Shown here one piece after another: positions 46,001 through 56,463 of a stretch of DNA of 64,000 nucleotides. Positions within the stretch are counted from its first letter, which is position 1. Every line of letters begins with the position of its first letter. Made by a program: the position numbers and the translations under genes. The notes under the pieces are model-generated. The model was given only the letters and a program-made list of their open reading frames with translations, was not told the origin of the DNA and did no database searches. Origin of the DNA: Ectobius pallidus (lineage: Eukaryota; Arthropoda; Insecta; Blattodea; Ectobiidae); the NCBI GenBank assembly GCA_964059195.1, contig CAXKWD010000007.1, positions 58,095,163 through 58,159,162 of the forward strand, read 5' to 3'.

Positions 46001-46266
46001 CTAACACTTGCAAAACCAGACGACATATCAATACGCAGTGTGCCATTTTACACAGGAAATTTTATATCAAATTTGCTAACACAGCCTGGGTTATGGCAGG
46101 CTGGAGCACATAATTTTTCCCTCAAATTACTATCACTGGGGAAACTTTCTGAAATTTCTGCAAGAATTCCCTGACTTTCCCTGACCAATCTCAAATTCCC
46201 TGACTTTCACTGACCAATTTCACCTTCCCTGACTTTTCACTGACTTTCCAGAATGTGGACACCCTG
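43004..46266 (-). mobile_element. hAT-like DNA transposon with 5-bp duplication
   Basis: A 3,263-bp element. The ends are CAGGGTGTCCACACAAATTT and the complement of CAGGGTGTCCACATTCTGGA. AAAAT flanks it (42999-43003 and 46267-46271), and excision restores the LINE frame MINKIYISGEW. Both subterminal regions carry TTCCCTGACTTT-type repeats (43032-43085 and about 46165-46250). It encodes one transposase on the minus strand. The CAGGG ends and the C-terminal dimerisation-like region point to the hAT superfamily, but a 5-bp rather than 8-bp duplication is atypical. The stretch 45550-46160 has no gene. Confidence 0.82.
43257..45549 (-). pseudogene. hAT-like transposase with BED-type zinc finger, lightly damaged
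   Basis: 531 uninterrupted codons (45549-43954) start MRNNMAKKCIFSKQW. A zinc finger of BED type follows (CKVCFKSF...VVSHAKGPKHVK, residues ~38-66). Probable catalytic regions include VVCFDESLNKV and QVSMDGPNVNLSF, then a CGLH/RWLENG segment (LKFTSVRWLENGA) matching the hAT RW region. A shift near 43955, a TAG near 43900 and a second shift in the T run at about 43804-43813 interrupt the rest. That remainder is still readable to 43257 (IKLCFILSHGNASVESDFSV, the hAT dimerisation signature, then a Lys/Glu/Arg-rich coiled coil). It resembles a widespread animal family in which I recall this domain order. Only three small lesions separate it from an open frame, so it is a young pseudogene. Confidence 0.8.
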
Positions 46267-47649
46267 AAAATATATATAAGTGGAGAATGGCCGGAAGACT
46301 TTTTAGATGTGACTATGGTCACAATAAAGAAGAAGCCACAAGCAAAGAAATGTGAAGAATTTAGAACAATAAGCCTAATTTCACACACAGCAAAAATAAT
46401 AGCAAGAATACTAAACAGAAGACTGGAACAGAAAATAGAAGAAAATCTAGGAGAAGAACAATTTGGCTTTAGAAAAGGAAAAGGAACCAGAGATGCTATA
46501 GGATTCATGAGAATTATCTCTGAAAGAGTATTAGATGTCAATGAAAAAATTTGTACTTGTTTCATCGATTGGCAAAAGGCTTTCGACAGAGTAAAATGGG
46601 AAAAGCTATTGAGAATTCTAAAACAAATCGGAGTCAATTGGAGAGATAGAAGGCTGATCAAGAATCTGTATATGGGACAAAAAGTGAAGATTCGAGAAAA
46701 TGGAGCAGAAACTAAAAGCACAATCATAGGAAGAGGAGTAAGACAAGGTTGCTGCTTGTCACCCACTCTGTTCAATATATATGGAGAATGGTTAATGAAT
46801 GAAGCTTTGGAAGGAATGGGAGATTTTAAAGTAGGAGGACGTATCATAAATAACATAAAATATGCTGATGATGTAGTACTTATGGCAAAATCAGAAAAAG
46901 AATTACAAAGAATGCTGGATCGGTTGGTGGAGATTGGAAAAATACATGGGATGAAGATAAATACAGACAAATCAAAAGTCATGATGATTTCAATGACAGA
47001 AGAACCACTTAGGTGTTTGATAGAGAACAGAGTGCTAGATAATGTGTCCCAATTCCGTTATTTAGGAAGCATGATCACCAGAGATGCCCAATGCACCAAA
47101 GAAATCAGAGAAAGGATTGCTATGGCTAAAATAGCCTTCAACAAAAATAGAAATTTACTCACAGGAAAACTAAATTTGCAGCTAAGAAAAAAAACTGATG
47201 AGATGCTACGTTTGGAGTGTAGCTTTGTATGGAGCCGAAACATGGATACTCAGGAAAAGAGAAAAGAAATATCTGGAGAGCTTCGAGATGTGGTGTTGGA
47301 GGAGGATGGAGAGGATTCGATGGACAGATAGAATCACAAATGAAGAAGTTTTAAGAAGAGTGGAAGAAAAGAGACACATCTTGCAAGATGTGAGAGTGAG
47401 AAAAGCCAACTGGATGGGACACATTATGAGAAGAAGAGGACTCTTGCTAGATGCCATAGAAGGAAAAATAGAAGGAAAGAGAAGACTAGGAAGAAGAAGA
47501 ATTGAGATACTGGATGACATCAAGAAGAAAAGAAATTATGGAGAGTTAAAGGATGCAGCAGAAAATAGGAGCTGGAAAATGGAATTTTACATGGGAGTGT
47601 AGACCTGCCGTAAGGCAGAAGTACCATGAATGAATGAATGAATGAATGA

Positions 47650-48279
47650 TGATGACGCTATGACGTCGAAATGCATCTCAAATGAAAACTAAGAAAGCTG
47701 AAGAATATAAGAGTTAGTTCACCACATACTATTCAAGATCTGCTACTCGATCCAAGAAGAGGAACTACATAAATTAATAATTACTTTTAATATTGACAAT
47801 ATAATAACTGACTTTCAGAATAGTAAACAGCTGTACTAAATACAAGAAGAAGGAGATAAGTGCATCTCATCTATACAATTTTTGTGACACACATAAACAT
47901 TGCACGATATTTTAACAATTGACAATATGTGAATGCTTCAGCTCAAATTCACATATGTTTTAATCTATACTATATTTTAAATAATAAGTGACAAGGTCAA
48001 TTTTATAATTTTTATTACTAATTATTGTAAATATTTTATAGTGACAATACATTGAGCTCAATGTCGTTTTAATATCTTATAGAGTAATGAATTAATTTAA
48101 TTTATTAACTATTTTAATACATAATAAAAGCTAAATTTACAGCATATTTTAGTTTCTCTTTTACTTCTCATATAAACCTCAGCTTTTTGTTTTTAATATT
48201 AGTGGTATATAGGCAGAATTTACATAAACTAACTAATTATATATTTATACCACTGGAGAAAAATGAAGTTAATCAACTA
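47650..48279. repeat. Right arm of the composite PLE
   Basis: The inverted copy of 26189-26782. It contains the second half of a hammerhead-like core (TGATGAC...GTCGAAATGC at about 47650-47674) and ends in a ~95-bp segment (48186-48279) that is also present inverted at 39141-39235. No coding potential. Confidence 0.8.
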
Positions 48280-48291
48280 TTATTATTTTAT

Positions 48292-49399
48292 GTTTATTGA
48301 TGCGTGAATATCTCATCATTTCATTAAACTAATAAATATTATTAATATTATAGTTAGTAATTACCGCCCAGAATAGAGAATCAGTTGGCAGGCCTAACAT
48401 TAACCTGACGTATTTTGTGTCTGAAAGTTATATGCACGCTGTAGCCTACTTTATGTTAGAAAGAGAGGTGCTAACAGTAGGCCTACTATTTTCTGTCTTT
48501 CAGGTCGGTGATTCACGCAACATTGTAGCCCATAAAACCAATGTTTTTTCTGAATGTGGCATTGTCTATATAGTTAGTGTTATATTTGTTAAAAAAATTT
48601 TATAATGCTAAAACTTACTAACTCAACCAATTTTCCTTAATAACTTTGAATTCCCACTCAAGAGCTCACGCCTCCACTGCTTGCTGTTGATGATGTCGTC
48701 TACTTCACTGCAACACCTTTCTACTGACACCATGAAGCAGGTGACGTCACAGTTGTCATAGCATCCAAACTCAGTTAAGCTCCGTGTGGTAGGGGTGTGG
48801 TACAGACCTTGTGGAAGGGGGACTATTCTACATCTAGTTGGCCTTGTCGCCAACTTCCGTGCACAAGATCAGTGCTATTTTTCGTGAGATGTCGGGAGAC
48901 TCTTAACAATGTTCATCACTAGGAGAAAGTAAACATACCGGTATGCTGTGTACAAGAATTCAGTCTCATGTTCACGCATCAGAAAAGCCACAAGAGATTA
49001 GCATGCAGTAGCCTATAATTATAGGGAAAATCGTTTCTAATAAAAACCAACATATGTGATAAGGAAAATAAACTGATAATGGACCACTTTACCTACCTTC
49101 CCTGAGAAGTTGCCCCTGCTGCATATTGAGTTTTGTCCAAATCTTTCAACATTTTCCCACTTAGGCCTGCATCGTTTGGAACGATGTTGACAGTGATTAT
49201 TGTGTTGCCACTGGAGCTACCTATCACTAAACTAGACCATCCTAACTAACCTATAACCTAACCTGTCACAAAATTAGATAACGCAAACCTCGTTCTATCT
49301 ATCATTAACCTCACAATTCTTCATCCCATGTGTAATGCTATTGGCAGCATTGTCCAATGCAATCAAAATAAATTGAACAATCATAGCCGGCCAATCAGA
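48292..49399. other. Non-coding stretch, no gene recognised
   Basis: Mixed-composition sequence with short, unconvincing open frames. No terminal repeats or protein homology were recognised. Confidence 0.4.
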
Positions 49400-50110
49400 G
49401 CCTTGGGAAAGAAGCTACAGACCACAGATAAACAATATGGCTATAGACCTCATAGGAGTACGACTAATGCTGTTAGCAAGCTTGTTGATCATGTAGTCAA
49501 TGACTTAGAAAAAGGTTCACTTGTAAGTTTCAGGTCTTTTGATATGTCAAAAGCCTTCGACACTGTCAATCATAGTAGCCTACATTAAGTAAAAAACTTT
49601 TTTATTATGGATTTGATAAAAATTCAATTAAACTTTTAATTTCCTATTTGTCAAATAGAATACAATTTGTTTTTAAGAACGGAACTTATTCTAAAGGTAA
49701 GTTAGTTGAGTATGGGGTTCCTCAAGGGTCTATTCTTGGACCTATACTCTTTAACACATATATCAATAACTTACCTGTAAATATTGATAGCGCAGGAACA
49801 AATGGATTACTGTTTGCAGACGATTTAGGTCTTAAAGTAAGCTGTAAAACTAAAGAAGGAATACTAGACAAGTTAGACTCTAGTTTAATGTTATTACAAG
49901 ACTGGTGTGCTGCTAATAATTTGTCCCTCAATACAAATAAAATTTGTGATATATCTTTTAGTTATAGCAGAAGTAACTCAAATCCAATAAACCATAATAA
50001 TACTCTAAAATTTCTAGGAATTTGTTTGGATTCAAACTTATCATGGAATTTCCATATCGATTTTATTATTAAGAAAATGGCAAAGGGACTTTATGTGTTA
50101 AGAAGACTAA

Positions 50111-50545
50111 TGCCCGGTTTCTACAAACTAGTGAATTACCTATGGGTAAATTATCCATGGACAAATTAGTTCCATTTAACCTACAATGATATAATGAGCA
50201 AGGCCTTGGAGTTGTACAGTTAATTTAATTCAGAATGCTTTGATTTTCATTGTTTAAATATTAGCCTACTATTGATCCTATGAAAGGTTAAATTGTATCC
50301 AGCCATCCATGAAAGGATAAATTAACCCGAAGATTTACCCTTGGAAAGATCTAGCCCGAGTTTGTAGGAACATTTTTTCTGTCATTTTCATATTTACCCA
50401 GAGGACATTTATCTAGAAACTCGCCACAAGTGTATGTGATTGCTGTCTTTAAATTATTTGTGTTGGTTTGGTGTTATTTTTGTGTAAATTCTGTCCATTG
50501 GATAATTTACCCATAGGTAAGTCGCGAGTTTATAGAAACCGGCCA
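50111..50545. mobile_element. MITE with CCGGTTTCTA ends in LINE X
   Basis: ~435 bp with ~46-bp inverted ends: TGCCCGGTTTCTACAAACT through TACCTATGGGTAAATTATCC, mirrored at the right. The flanks are CTAA and TTAG, which do not give a clean direct duplication; a TTA/TAA target as in PIF/Harbinger is possible. It has no ORF. Confidence 0.75.
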
Positions 50546-50769
50546 TTAGTGGTACAGTTGACAAAAATATACTGCTCACTGTTTATTTTTCTCAAATACA
50601 AAGTGTATTGTCTTACGGTATTACCCTTTGGGGTTCAAGTAGCTATTGTAAAAAAATATTTATTTTACAAAAAAGGGCAATTAGAATACTCTGCAAAGCC
50701 CCACATCGACTCACTTGTAAACCATTATTTGCTGATTTAGGTGTATTAACTTTACGTATTTATTACGTA

Positions 50770-52706
50770 TTACGTATACAATAATTATTTTATATCGACG
50801 GTAGAGGAAATAAGCACTAAGGTAAACGTGTCGCTAGAAAATACTAATAGATATCTGCAGAAAACTATCAAACTGCCAGATGTATATTGTGAGTTCACTT
50901 TTGTAACTAAGGAAGAAGTCTGTAAGGTAGTAAATTCTCTGAAAAATTCAAATTCTAGGGATGTCTATGGCCTAACTAGTGGGGTAATTAAAGAAATTAT
51001 ATATATATGATTCTTGAACCATTGACTTTCTGCATAAACCAATGCATAGCACAGGGAGTTTTTCCTCAACCCTTAAAATTCTCTCGAGTAGTACCGGTGT
51101 ATAAGAAAGGAGATCCTAAAATACCAGGGAGTTATCGACCAATCTCTTGCATACCAATAATAGCGAAAATTTTTGAAAAAATTATCAAAAAGCAAATTTA
51201 TAATTATTTTGAAAAGTATAAACTTTTCAATGATAGCCAATATGGGTATCGAACTGGACGCTCAACGACAAGTCTTGTAGATAGTCTAGTTACACAACTC
51301 CTTGTAGCCTTAGAAGATAACTGTTCAGCGGAGATCACCTTATGTGATCTAAGCAAAGCTTTTGACTGTGTCAGACATGATATTCTTCTAAGCAAGCTAA
51401 ATCATTATGGTGTACAAGGAAATGAGTTATTAATGATAAAATCTTATCTTGAAAACAGAAAACAGTTGGTAGATATAAATGGTAAACACTCTGAAATATT
51501 GAATATTAGATATGGTGTCCCGCAAGGTTCAGTGTTGGGGCCAATTTTATTCTTAATAATGATTAACGATATCAGCATAAAGCTATCTACATTTTCATTA
51601 ATATATGCAGATGACACAACTTTACTAAGTACCCATAAAGATCTTAACCTATTAAAAAATTTAGCAAAAAATTCGTTGGAAGAAGCAGCAGCCTGGTTCA
51701 AAAATAACGGCCTATATTTGAATGAGGAAAAAACTAAATCATTACTTGTCACACTAACTCCAGAAAATGATCATGAAATTGAAAAAAATGCAACATTATT
51801 AGGAATAACCATTGACAAAAATCTATCATGGAAAGAACACACAGAAGTGGTTTGTAAAAGGCTCTCACGTGTAATATATTTAATAAGTAGATTAAAGAAA
51901 TGTGTATCTTTAAATTATGTAAAGACTGCCTATTATGCATTTTTTCAGAGCATAATAAGGTATGGTCTAGTAGTATGGGGTAATGGGGTAGGAATTAATC
52001 AAATATTAGTCATTCAGAAAAAGGCAATTAGAATAATAACTAATGCTAAAAAATTAGAGCACTGCAAGCCTCTATTTATAGAGACAGGTATACTAACAAT
52101 AATAAATTTATACATTTTTGATGTCTTGTCATTAGTAAAAAAAAACATAGAAAACTATCAAACACGAAGTCAAGTACATACATATCAGACTAGAAATCAT
52201 AATAAACTTGATCTAATTAGGTGTAGGCTAAACAAAACAAAAGGATACCATAACAATATTGGGATAACATTATATAACAAATTACCAGATAAACTTCAAG
52301 AAATGTCCCCAAATTTATTTACAGAAAAACTATATTCCTGGCTTCAAAAAAATCCTTTTTATAATATTCAAGAATACCTAGAATCTGACATACAAATAGA
52401 ATAGAACAACTTAGTGCAAATAATTACATGATGTAAAAAGGTAAGAAATTAATGTAAACTATAAGTATACTTTGTTCATTTAGTGTTACTCAGGTTGTAG
52501 TATTAGTATAACAATTGACCCGTATAATTATATGTTTATAAGATTGTAAATAATTATAGATTGAATTAGCATAGCTTAGGTTGTTATTGATAAGTATTAA
52601 TGTTGTTGATAAGTATTAATGTAAATAGCTTACATGACCGATTGCAGTTTGTACTGCCTAAAGGTCTAACAAATAAATATCAAAAATATCAAATATCAAA
52701 TATCAA
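50770..52706 (+). mobile_element. CR1/Jockey-type LINE (Y) with near-intact RT ORF
   Basis: Inserted in LINE X. After an upstream shifted part (50828-51005: FVTKEEVCKVVNSLKNS), 465 codons are open from 51007 to 52404. Motifs include SRVVPVYKKGDPKIPGSYRP, ISCIPIIAKIFEKIIKK, QYGYRTGRSTTSLVDSL, ITLCDLSKAFDCVRHDIL (A, Asp), RYGVPQGSVLGPILFLIM (B) and SLIYADDTTLLS (C, YADD). The thumb/C-terminus follows (YVKTAYYAFFQSIIRYGL, HTYQTRNHNKLD). The 3' end carries an (AAATATC)n tail at about 52675-52706. The endonuclease is missing (5' truncation). It is a close relative of LINE Z at 58498. Confidence 0.87.
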
Positions 52707-53023
52707 AAATTTATATTCCCTTTATGTATTACATTTACTCTGTTTTGTCCATGGTCATTTTGAACATTTTCAAGCCAATGCAGATATTCACTTACATGAC
52801 ACTAGAAATAAAAACTCTATAAGGATACAACAATACCAATTTAGTAGTTCACAAAAAAACTGGTTTTATGTATCAACTAAGTTGTACAATACAGTAGGCC
52901 TACCTACCAAAATCAAATCTTTGTCACACACCAATTTTAAATGTATAATCAAGCGAATATTGATTAAAGAATGTTTGTATAACGTTAATGATTTTTTTAG
53001 CATTAACTGGGAATTTTATTTGT

Positions 53024-53989
53024 AACTAGCTGAAAAGGCCCGGCGTCGCCCGGGCTTTGTATTTTTTAATTTGAAATTAACTTATGAAGGACTTTATGTA
53101 TGTAGAACTTGAAATGAAGAAAAAGATTTATCACACTCAAACTATTCCATCAGAAAACGCTGGATATAAATTTTTATGGCTCATAGAGGATGTGGAATGC
53201 TGCATTCCGTTGCTTCTACACATCATGCTTGGGAGGGGTTGAAATAAGAAGAAACACAAATTACATAAGATTGTACTGACTTGACGGAAAATAATATTTC
53301 TCATTCTCATGTTACTATACAATCGTTTCGGAGCTGAAATAAAAGAGAAATGCAGTATCACTTTCATACTTTCCTCCCCTAGAACCCGAGACATAATATA
53401 CTGCGAGTCAAAATGTTCCATCCCATGCTTAGGGCCTATGATAAACATCCCTATTTCTCAACTAATACAAAGCCTACAGGTATGGATAACTTATCAGCGG
53501 AAAGGATTATTTACAGACTTTTGACATAGCATACTCACACACTTAAGTTGTCCCTCTTATTCTACATCAAAATGTGAAGTGAGTAAATATTTCTTATGTC
53601 GAGGGTAGAGAAAGTTACGTGACTACATCACACTGTGCTTTATTTTCGTGGATTTCATTTTCAGTAATTATTTTCGCCAATATACTCGTATTACATTAAA
53701 TTCCAGCATTAGGCTATATACTTGCCAAGGCCCTATGTAATCATAGTAAACAATTCATTGTTGCCATGTGAACTAAACAGCATTTCTTTTTTTTTCAGTA
53801 TAAAATTCTCAGAAATTATATAATTTTCAAGGGAAGGACTGATTTATTTCAATTTTAATGTTGACCGCGTAACTTCCCGGGCTTAACTGGGTATGTGTGC
53901 AAAATTCCGTGTAAATTGGTGAAGAAATGTAGATTTGTATAAGGAACAAACATACATACCCACAAACACACATTCGACTTTATATATTA
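53024..53989. repeat. CTAG-type interspersed repeat, copy 3
   Basis: Begins AACTAGCTGAAAAGGCCCGG with a GC-rich hairpin (CCCGGCGTCGCCCGGG) and ends with ACAAACATACATACCC and CTTTATATATTAG. It shares most of its body (TATGGCTCATAGAGGATGT, TTGCTTCTACACA) with 60903-61785. It inserted at the stop codon of LINE X. Architecture matches the pair at 39935, but the sequence family differs. Confidence 0.72.
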
Positions 53990-54363
53990 GATTTATGTGA
54001 TTTAAATCAACAGTTAATATGTTGTAGGTGTTTTAATTAACAATTGGATATATATTATGTTGAATACTTGCAATGTAATAAAGGATATTAGTAGGCTCTA
54101 ACCATGACGACTGTCTATGCATGTATTTATATGTTTATGACAATAAAGATTCTTATTCTTATTCTTATTCTTATTCTTATTCATAACCTGCACTGAATCC
54201 AGTGAATTACATGCAGAGTGCTAAAGAAGACCCAAATAAATAAATACCTGCATACCGGTACAAATTTATGGATTCCCTCGATAAAAAATGAGTTTAGTTT
54301 CCTTCATTACGCACTCTGCACACTTATGCCCTGCACTACATACCAAGTTCCGATTGTAGGTAA

Positions 54364-54505
54364 GTGGCAGTTAGATTAGGAATAGTGATATTAGTGTTAG
54401 TGACATTTAAAGCTAGGTTAATTGCAGTTAGGTAAGGAATATTGATATTAATGTTAGTGATATGTAGCATTAGGCTGGTGGCAGATAGGTTAGGAATAGT
54501 GATCG
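54364..54505. repeat. ~63-bp tandem repeat, about 2.3 units
   Basis: Units contain GGCAGTTAGATTAGGAATAG, TGATATTAGTGTTAGTGA and a TAGCATTAGGCTGG/AAGCTAGGTTAATT linker, repeated with about 10-15% divergence. The surrounding 54183-54984 has no gene; 54785-54850 is weakly related to the 135-bp repeats at 15427 and 22329. Confidence 0.65.
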
Positions 54506-54984
54506 CCATCAAATTTACAACCCTAGCCTTGTTTCTGGATCATGTGACCCACACACAACTCACTGCCAGTCGTATTTCTCGTCTTCCAGCAGCCATTTCC
54601 TGTTTAGAGACTGCCATTTATAGGTTAGAAAAGTGACATCTTCATTCTCATTTTCCCAGTGTTTTGGACAATTTCCAGAAAAATTAAATTAGGCCTACTA
54701 ATTTACATGGTTTCAATGGTTTATGAAACAAGAAGCTACGAGTCAACAATTTTGAACTTGCGAAAAAATAAATACTTGTGGCACCCTAGCCCTCCACTCC
54801 TACTCACTAACGGGACCTGCCTGGGAAGGAGGGGTAGCGGTGCCATTTGAACTAAGTTACTAGCAACGCCATCTAATAGGCAGAAGGTAAAATGTGGGAA
54901 AAAATTAAATAATTTATTCCTCCTTTCTTCTCTTAATTTCCTCCTCCTTCTTCCCTTTCTCTCACCTCCTCTTCACCTTACCTA

Positions 54985-55085
54985 CCTATTTGGGACGTAT
55001 TCCTAACTGTAAATTCTTCGCATTGACCGGTATTTGAACACGGGTACATAGGACCACTAGCCTTAACCAACCCTACGCCACGAGT
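54985..55085 (-). repeat. tRNA-type SINE-like fragment
   Basis: The minus strand reads TGGCGTAGGGTTGGTTAAGG (A-box-like) and, about 30 bp on, GTGTTCAAATACCGG (B-box-like), the spacing of a tRNA-derived SINE head. Boundaries and family are uncertain. Confidence 0.4.
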
Positions 55086-55679
55086 GATTGATGAGCGGTG
55101 AAGTGAAAATCCATCTATTTAAATTTAGAGAGTTTTAATACATGAAATGAGAAATAGCCGTTTTGGTGCAAAAGTCGTTTTATCATGTGGCGGGTCCTGA
55201 GTGATTGTTTTGATCATTTGGTACAAGGGTCGTTTTTCTCATTGATACAATAAATAGCGCATAGCAGAAAAGTGAACTGCATTATCGGCATTGAACAGCT
55301 TGCGAGAGGAAAAGTTGAAGGCTAGGGAAAGTGATGGCCAGGCTAGGGAAAGGTAGGCGAAGTAGGCCATCACCATGGCAACAAGCAGCAGAGAGTGGAG
55401 TGAGATCGAAGGTGTCATATCTTTCACCTTGAAATTGTTGTTGTTGTTGTAGTCATGGAAACCATCCTCCCAAAAATTTCGAACTTCAGCAGTCTACTAG
55501 TAGGCTACCCTGTTTCAATACTGTCATCGGTATTTCAAGAAAAATCACTTACTCCCTACCCTCTTCCTCTCCATTACGATTTTAAAACTTAAACATCGAA
55601 TTTTTTTACTCAAATTAGATTTATTTGGAAAGGAAAGATGTTCTAAATTTAAAATTATTATTGTACAGGTTATACTTAC

Positions 55680-55860
55680 TGTCTTCTGTTGGTTCTAAAA
55701 ATTTGTTCTTGTCACAAACTATGCATTTCAGCAAATGTGAATCGAAGTACTCATTATCGTCACAAGTCGTACTGTCAGAATATTGTAGCATCTCTCCTGA
55801 GAAACAGAAACAAGTGGAGAATAGCCCCATTATAAACACAATTCGAACTTTAAACGCCAT
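55680..55860 (-). CDS. TMEM67: TMEM67 (meckelin) exon 1 with start codon
   Basis: The start is the ATG at 55858-55860 in a strong context (AAAATGGCG). It is followed by a signal peptide (MAFKVRIVFIMGLFSTCFCF) and then STTCDDNEYFDSHLLKC, which parallels CDNNQYFDISALSC of human meckelin. Coding sequence ends at 55680 at the donor GACA|GTAAGTATA, leaving one base that joins the two entering bases of exon 2 to give Lys, then LSCTCN. Two upstream in-frame ATGs (55989, 55926) are ignored because they would place a non-conserved extension before the signal peptide. An RFX X-box lies 16-29 bp upstream of the ATG. Meckelin works at the ciliary transition zone with the MKS module. Confidence 0.82.
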
Positions 55861-56259
55861 TTTAAAAACAATTCTGTAGCCGTAGCAACCGGACGTCACT
55901 GATGACACCTTATCGGCTGCGTTCATACTTCTTCCCCAAGGTACAAACGAAGGTAAAACGATAAATTGCATAAGTAAACCAACACTCATACAAGAGTTGA
56001 CATAGAGAACACAGGTAATGTGTTTAAAAGTGGGCGTATCATAGAATATGAAAACGCGGAACAGATTATAACTGCGTCGGGACGCAGGCGTCGTGTTTGC
56101 TGATATTACGATATAAGGTTTGAAGAAATTTTGAGCACTTTTGCCTACATTATCGCGATTAATTTCGATATCTTAATATGCGTTACAGCTATTAGTATCT
56201 GAGTTATATGACACGACAATTCCGACCCTGTTTGCTGATATTGTATTTTGACATCTACA
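55861..56259. promoter_or_regulatory. Bidirectional promoter region between TMEM67 and a divergent gene
   Basis: 399 bp separates the two opposite start codons. It is richer in CpG than its surroundings (GCGTCGGGACGCAGGCGTCG near 56075-56095), has no transposon signature and no obvious TATA box next to either ATG. Head-to-head arrangement implies shared regulation. Confidence 0.65.
55876..55889. promoter_or_regulatory. RFX X-box
   Basis: GTAGCCGTAGCAAC matches the RFX consensus GTNRCC(N0-3)RGYAAC at every fixed position with a 2-nt spacer. RFX factors drive ciliary genes, so this supports the meckelin call. It lies 16-29 bp upstream of the ATG, probably within or beside the 5' UTR. Confidence 0.72.
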
Positions 56260-56374
56260 ATGAATACAGTGGAAGGCGTACAAGGCGAACAAAATGAACA
56301 GCTCGGCGAAGAAGATGAAGCAAAAATACGGTATCGCAAGCTACTGGCAAGTGCCAAGGAATCTTTTGAAAACG
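56260..56374 (+). CDS. Divergent gene of unknown identity, exon 1
   Basis: Begins at the ATG in CTACAATGA (56260-56262) and encodes an acidic, helical N-terminus (MNTVEGVQGEQNEQLGEEDE, then AKIRYRKLLASAKESFEN), ending at the donor ACG|GTAAGTGT with one base left over. I do not recognise the protein. Evidence for a gene is the start next to a promoter region, the clean donor and a phase-compatible next exon. Function unknown. Confidence 0.6.
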
Positions 56375-56463
56375 GTAAGTGTGACTTATTTTGCTATACA
56401 AAATTAGTGACAGCAAATCTCGAAAGAACTTAGAAAAAATTACAGTTATTTTATTTATTTCAG

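Larger units (their letters stand above)
41390..47649 (+). mobile_element. RTE-like LINE with AP endonuclease and reverse transcriptase
   Basis: About 2,990 bp of LINE after subtracting the 3.3-kb insert at 43004-46266. Flanked by TGATGAC (41383-41389 and 47650-47656), with a tetranucleotide (GAAT)n tail and a 3' UTR of about 30 bp, as in RTE elements. The endonuclease (to 42538) shows FRIGTWNVRTLR, MGLSEVRC, MGDWNSIV, RYQIDYIMV and DIDSDHNLL, all the APE catalytic blocks. A frameshift near 42530 leads into the linker, then RT: RTISLISHTAKIIARIL, FIDWQKAFDRV (A), VRQGCCLSPTLFNIY (B), KYADDVVLM (C). A second shift near 47200 precedes the C-terminus (WTDRITNEEVLRRV, WMGHIMRRRGL). Inactive through two frameshifts and the insertion. 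RTE assignment is inferred. Confidence 0.87.
26189..48279. mobile_element. 22-kb composite Penelope-like element locus
   Basis: A 12-bp direct repeat, TTATTATTTTAT, lies at 26177-26188 and 48280-48291. Inside, the left arm (26189-27085 plus 31590-31711) and the right arm (39731-39934, 41215-41389 and 47650-48279) are inverted copies flanking PLE E (minus) and truncated PLE F (plus), which lie head to head. Insertions that break this unit: PLE pair C/D with a mariner (27086-31590), SINE (32447), Helitron (32917), LTR element (35493), two CTAG repeats (39935) and an RTE-like LINE (41390) that contains a hAT-like element (43004). Excising each rejoins arm or coding sequence. PLEs often insert as partial, inverted head-to-head dimers with duplications of about 10-15 bp. 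Confidence 0.8.
49400..54182 (+). pseudogene. CR1/Jockey-type LINE (X), 5'-truncated, with three insertions
   Basis: RT blocks run in order: KQYGYRPHRSTTNAV and SFDMSKAFDTVNHSSL (motif A, ~49430-49580), a one-base shift near 49590, then GVPQGSILGPILFNTYINNL (B, ~49700-49765), NGLLFADDLGLK (C) and LNTNKICDISF. After a MITE (50111-50545) it continues SGTVDKNILLTVYFSQIQ, AIRILCKAPHRLTCKP. After LINE Y it ends NLYSLYVLHLLCFV...DTRNKNSIRIQQY with a stop at 53023-53025. The 3' UTR is split by a CTAG-type repeat (53024-53989) and ends ACAATAAAGATTCTTATTC with a (TTCTTA)n tail (54147-54182). The endonuclease domain is missing. Confidence 0.85.
6220..55679 (-). other. TMEM67: TMEM67 intron 1 (49,460 bp), filled with transposons
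   Basis: Bounded by a GTAAGTAT donor after exon 1 and the TTCATTCTAG acceptor before exon 2. The phases match (exon 1 leaves one base, exon 2 supplies two). Nearly all of its recognisable content is transposons or tandem repeats, and no further exon was identified inside it. The length assumes that the assembly is correct. Confidence 0.7.

Noticed and set aside
55861..55989. Upstream in-frame ATGs extending TMEM67 exon 1 by 43 codons
   Set aside because: The extension is not signal-peptide-like, would bury the signal sequence and would run through the X-box. The ATG at 55858-55860 has a better context and gives the expected N-terminal signal peptide.
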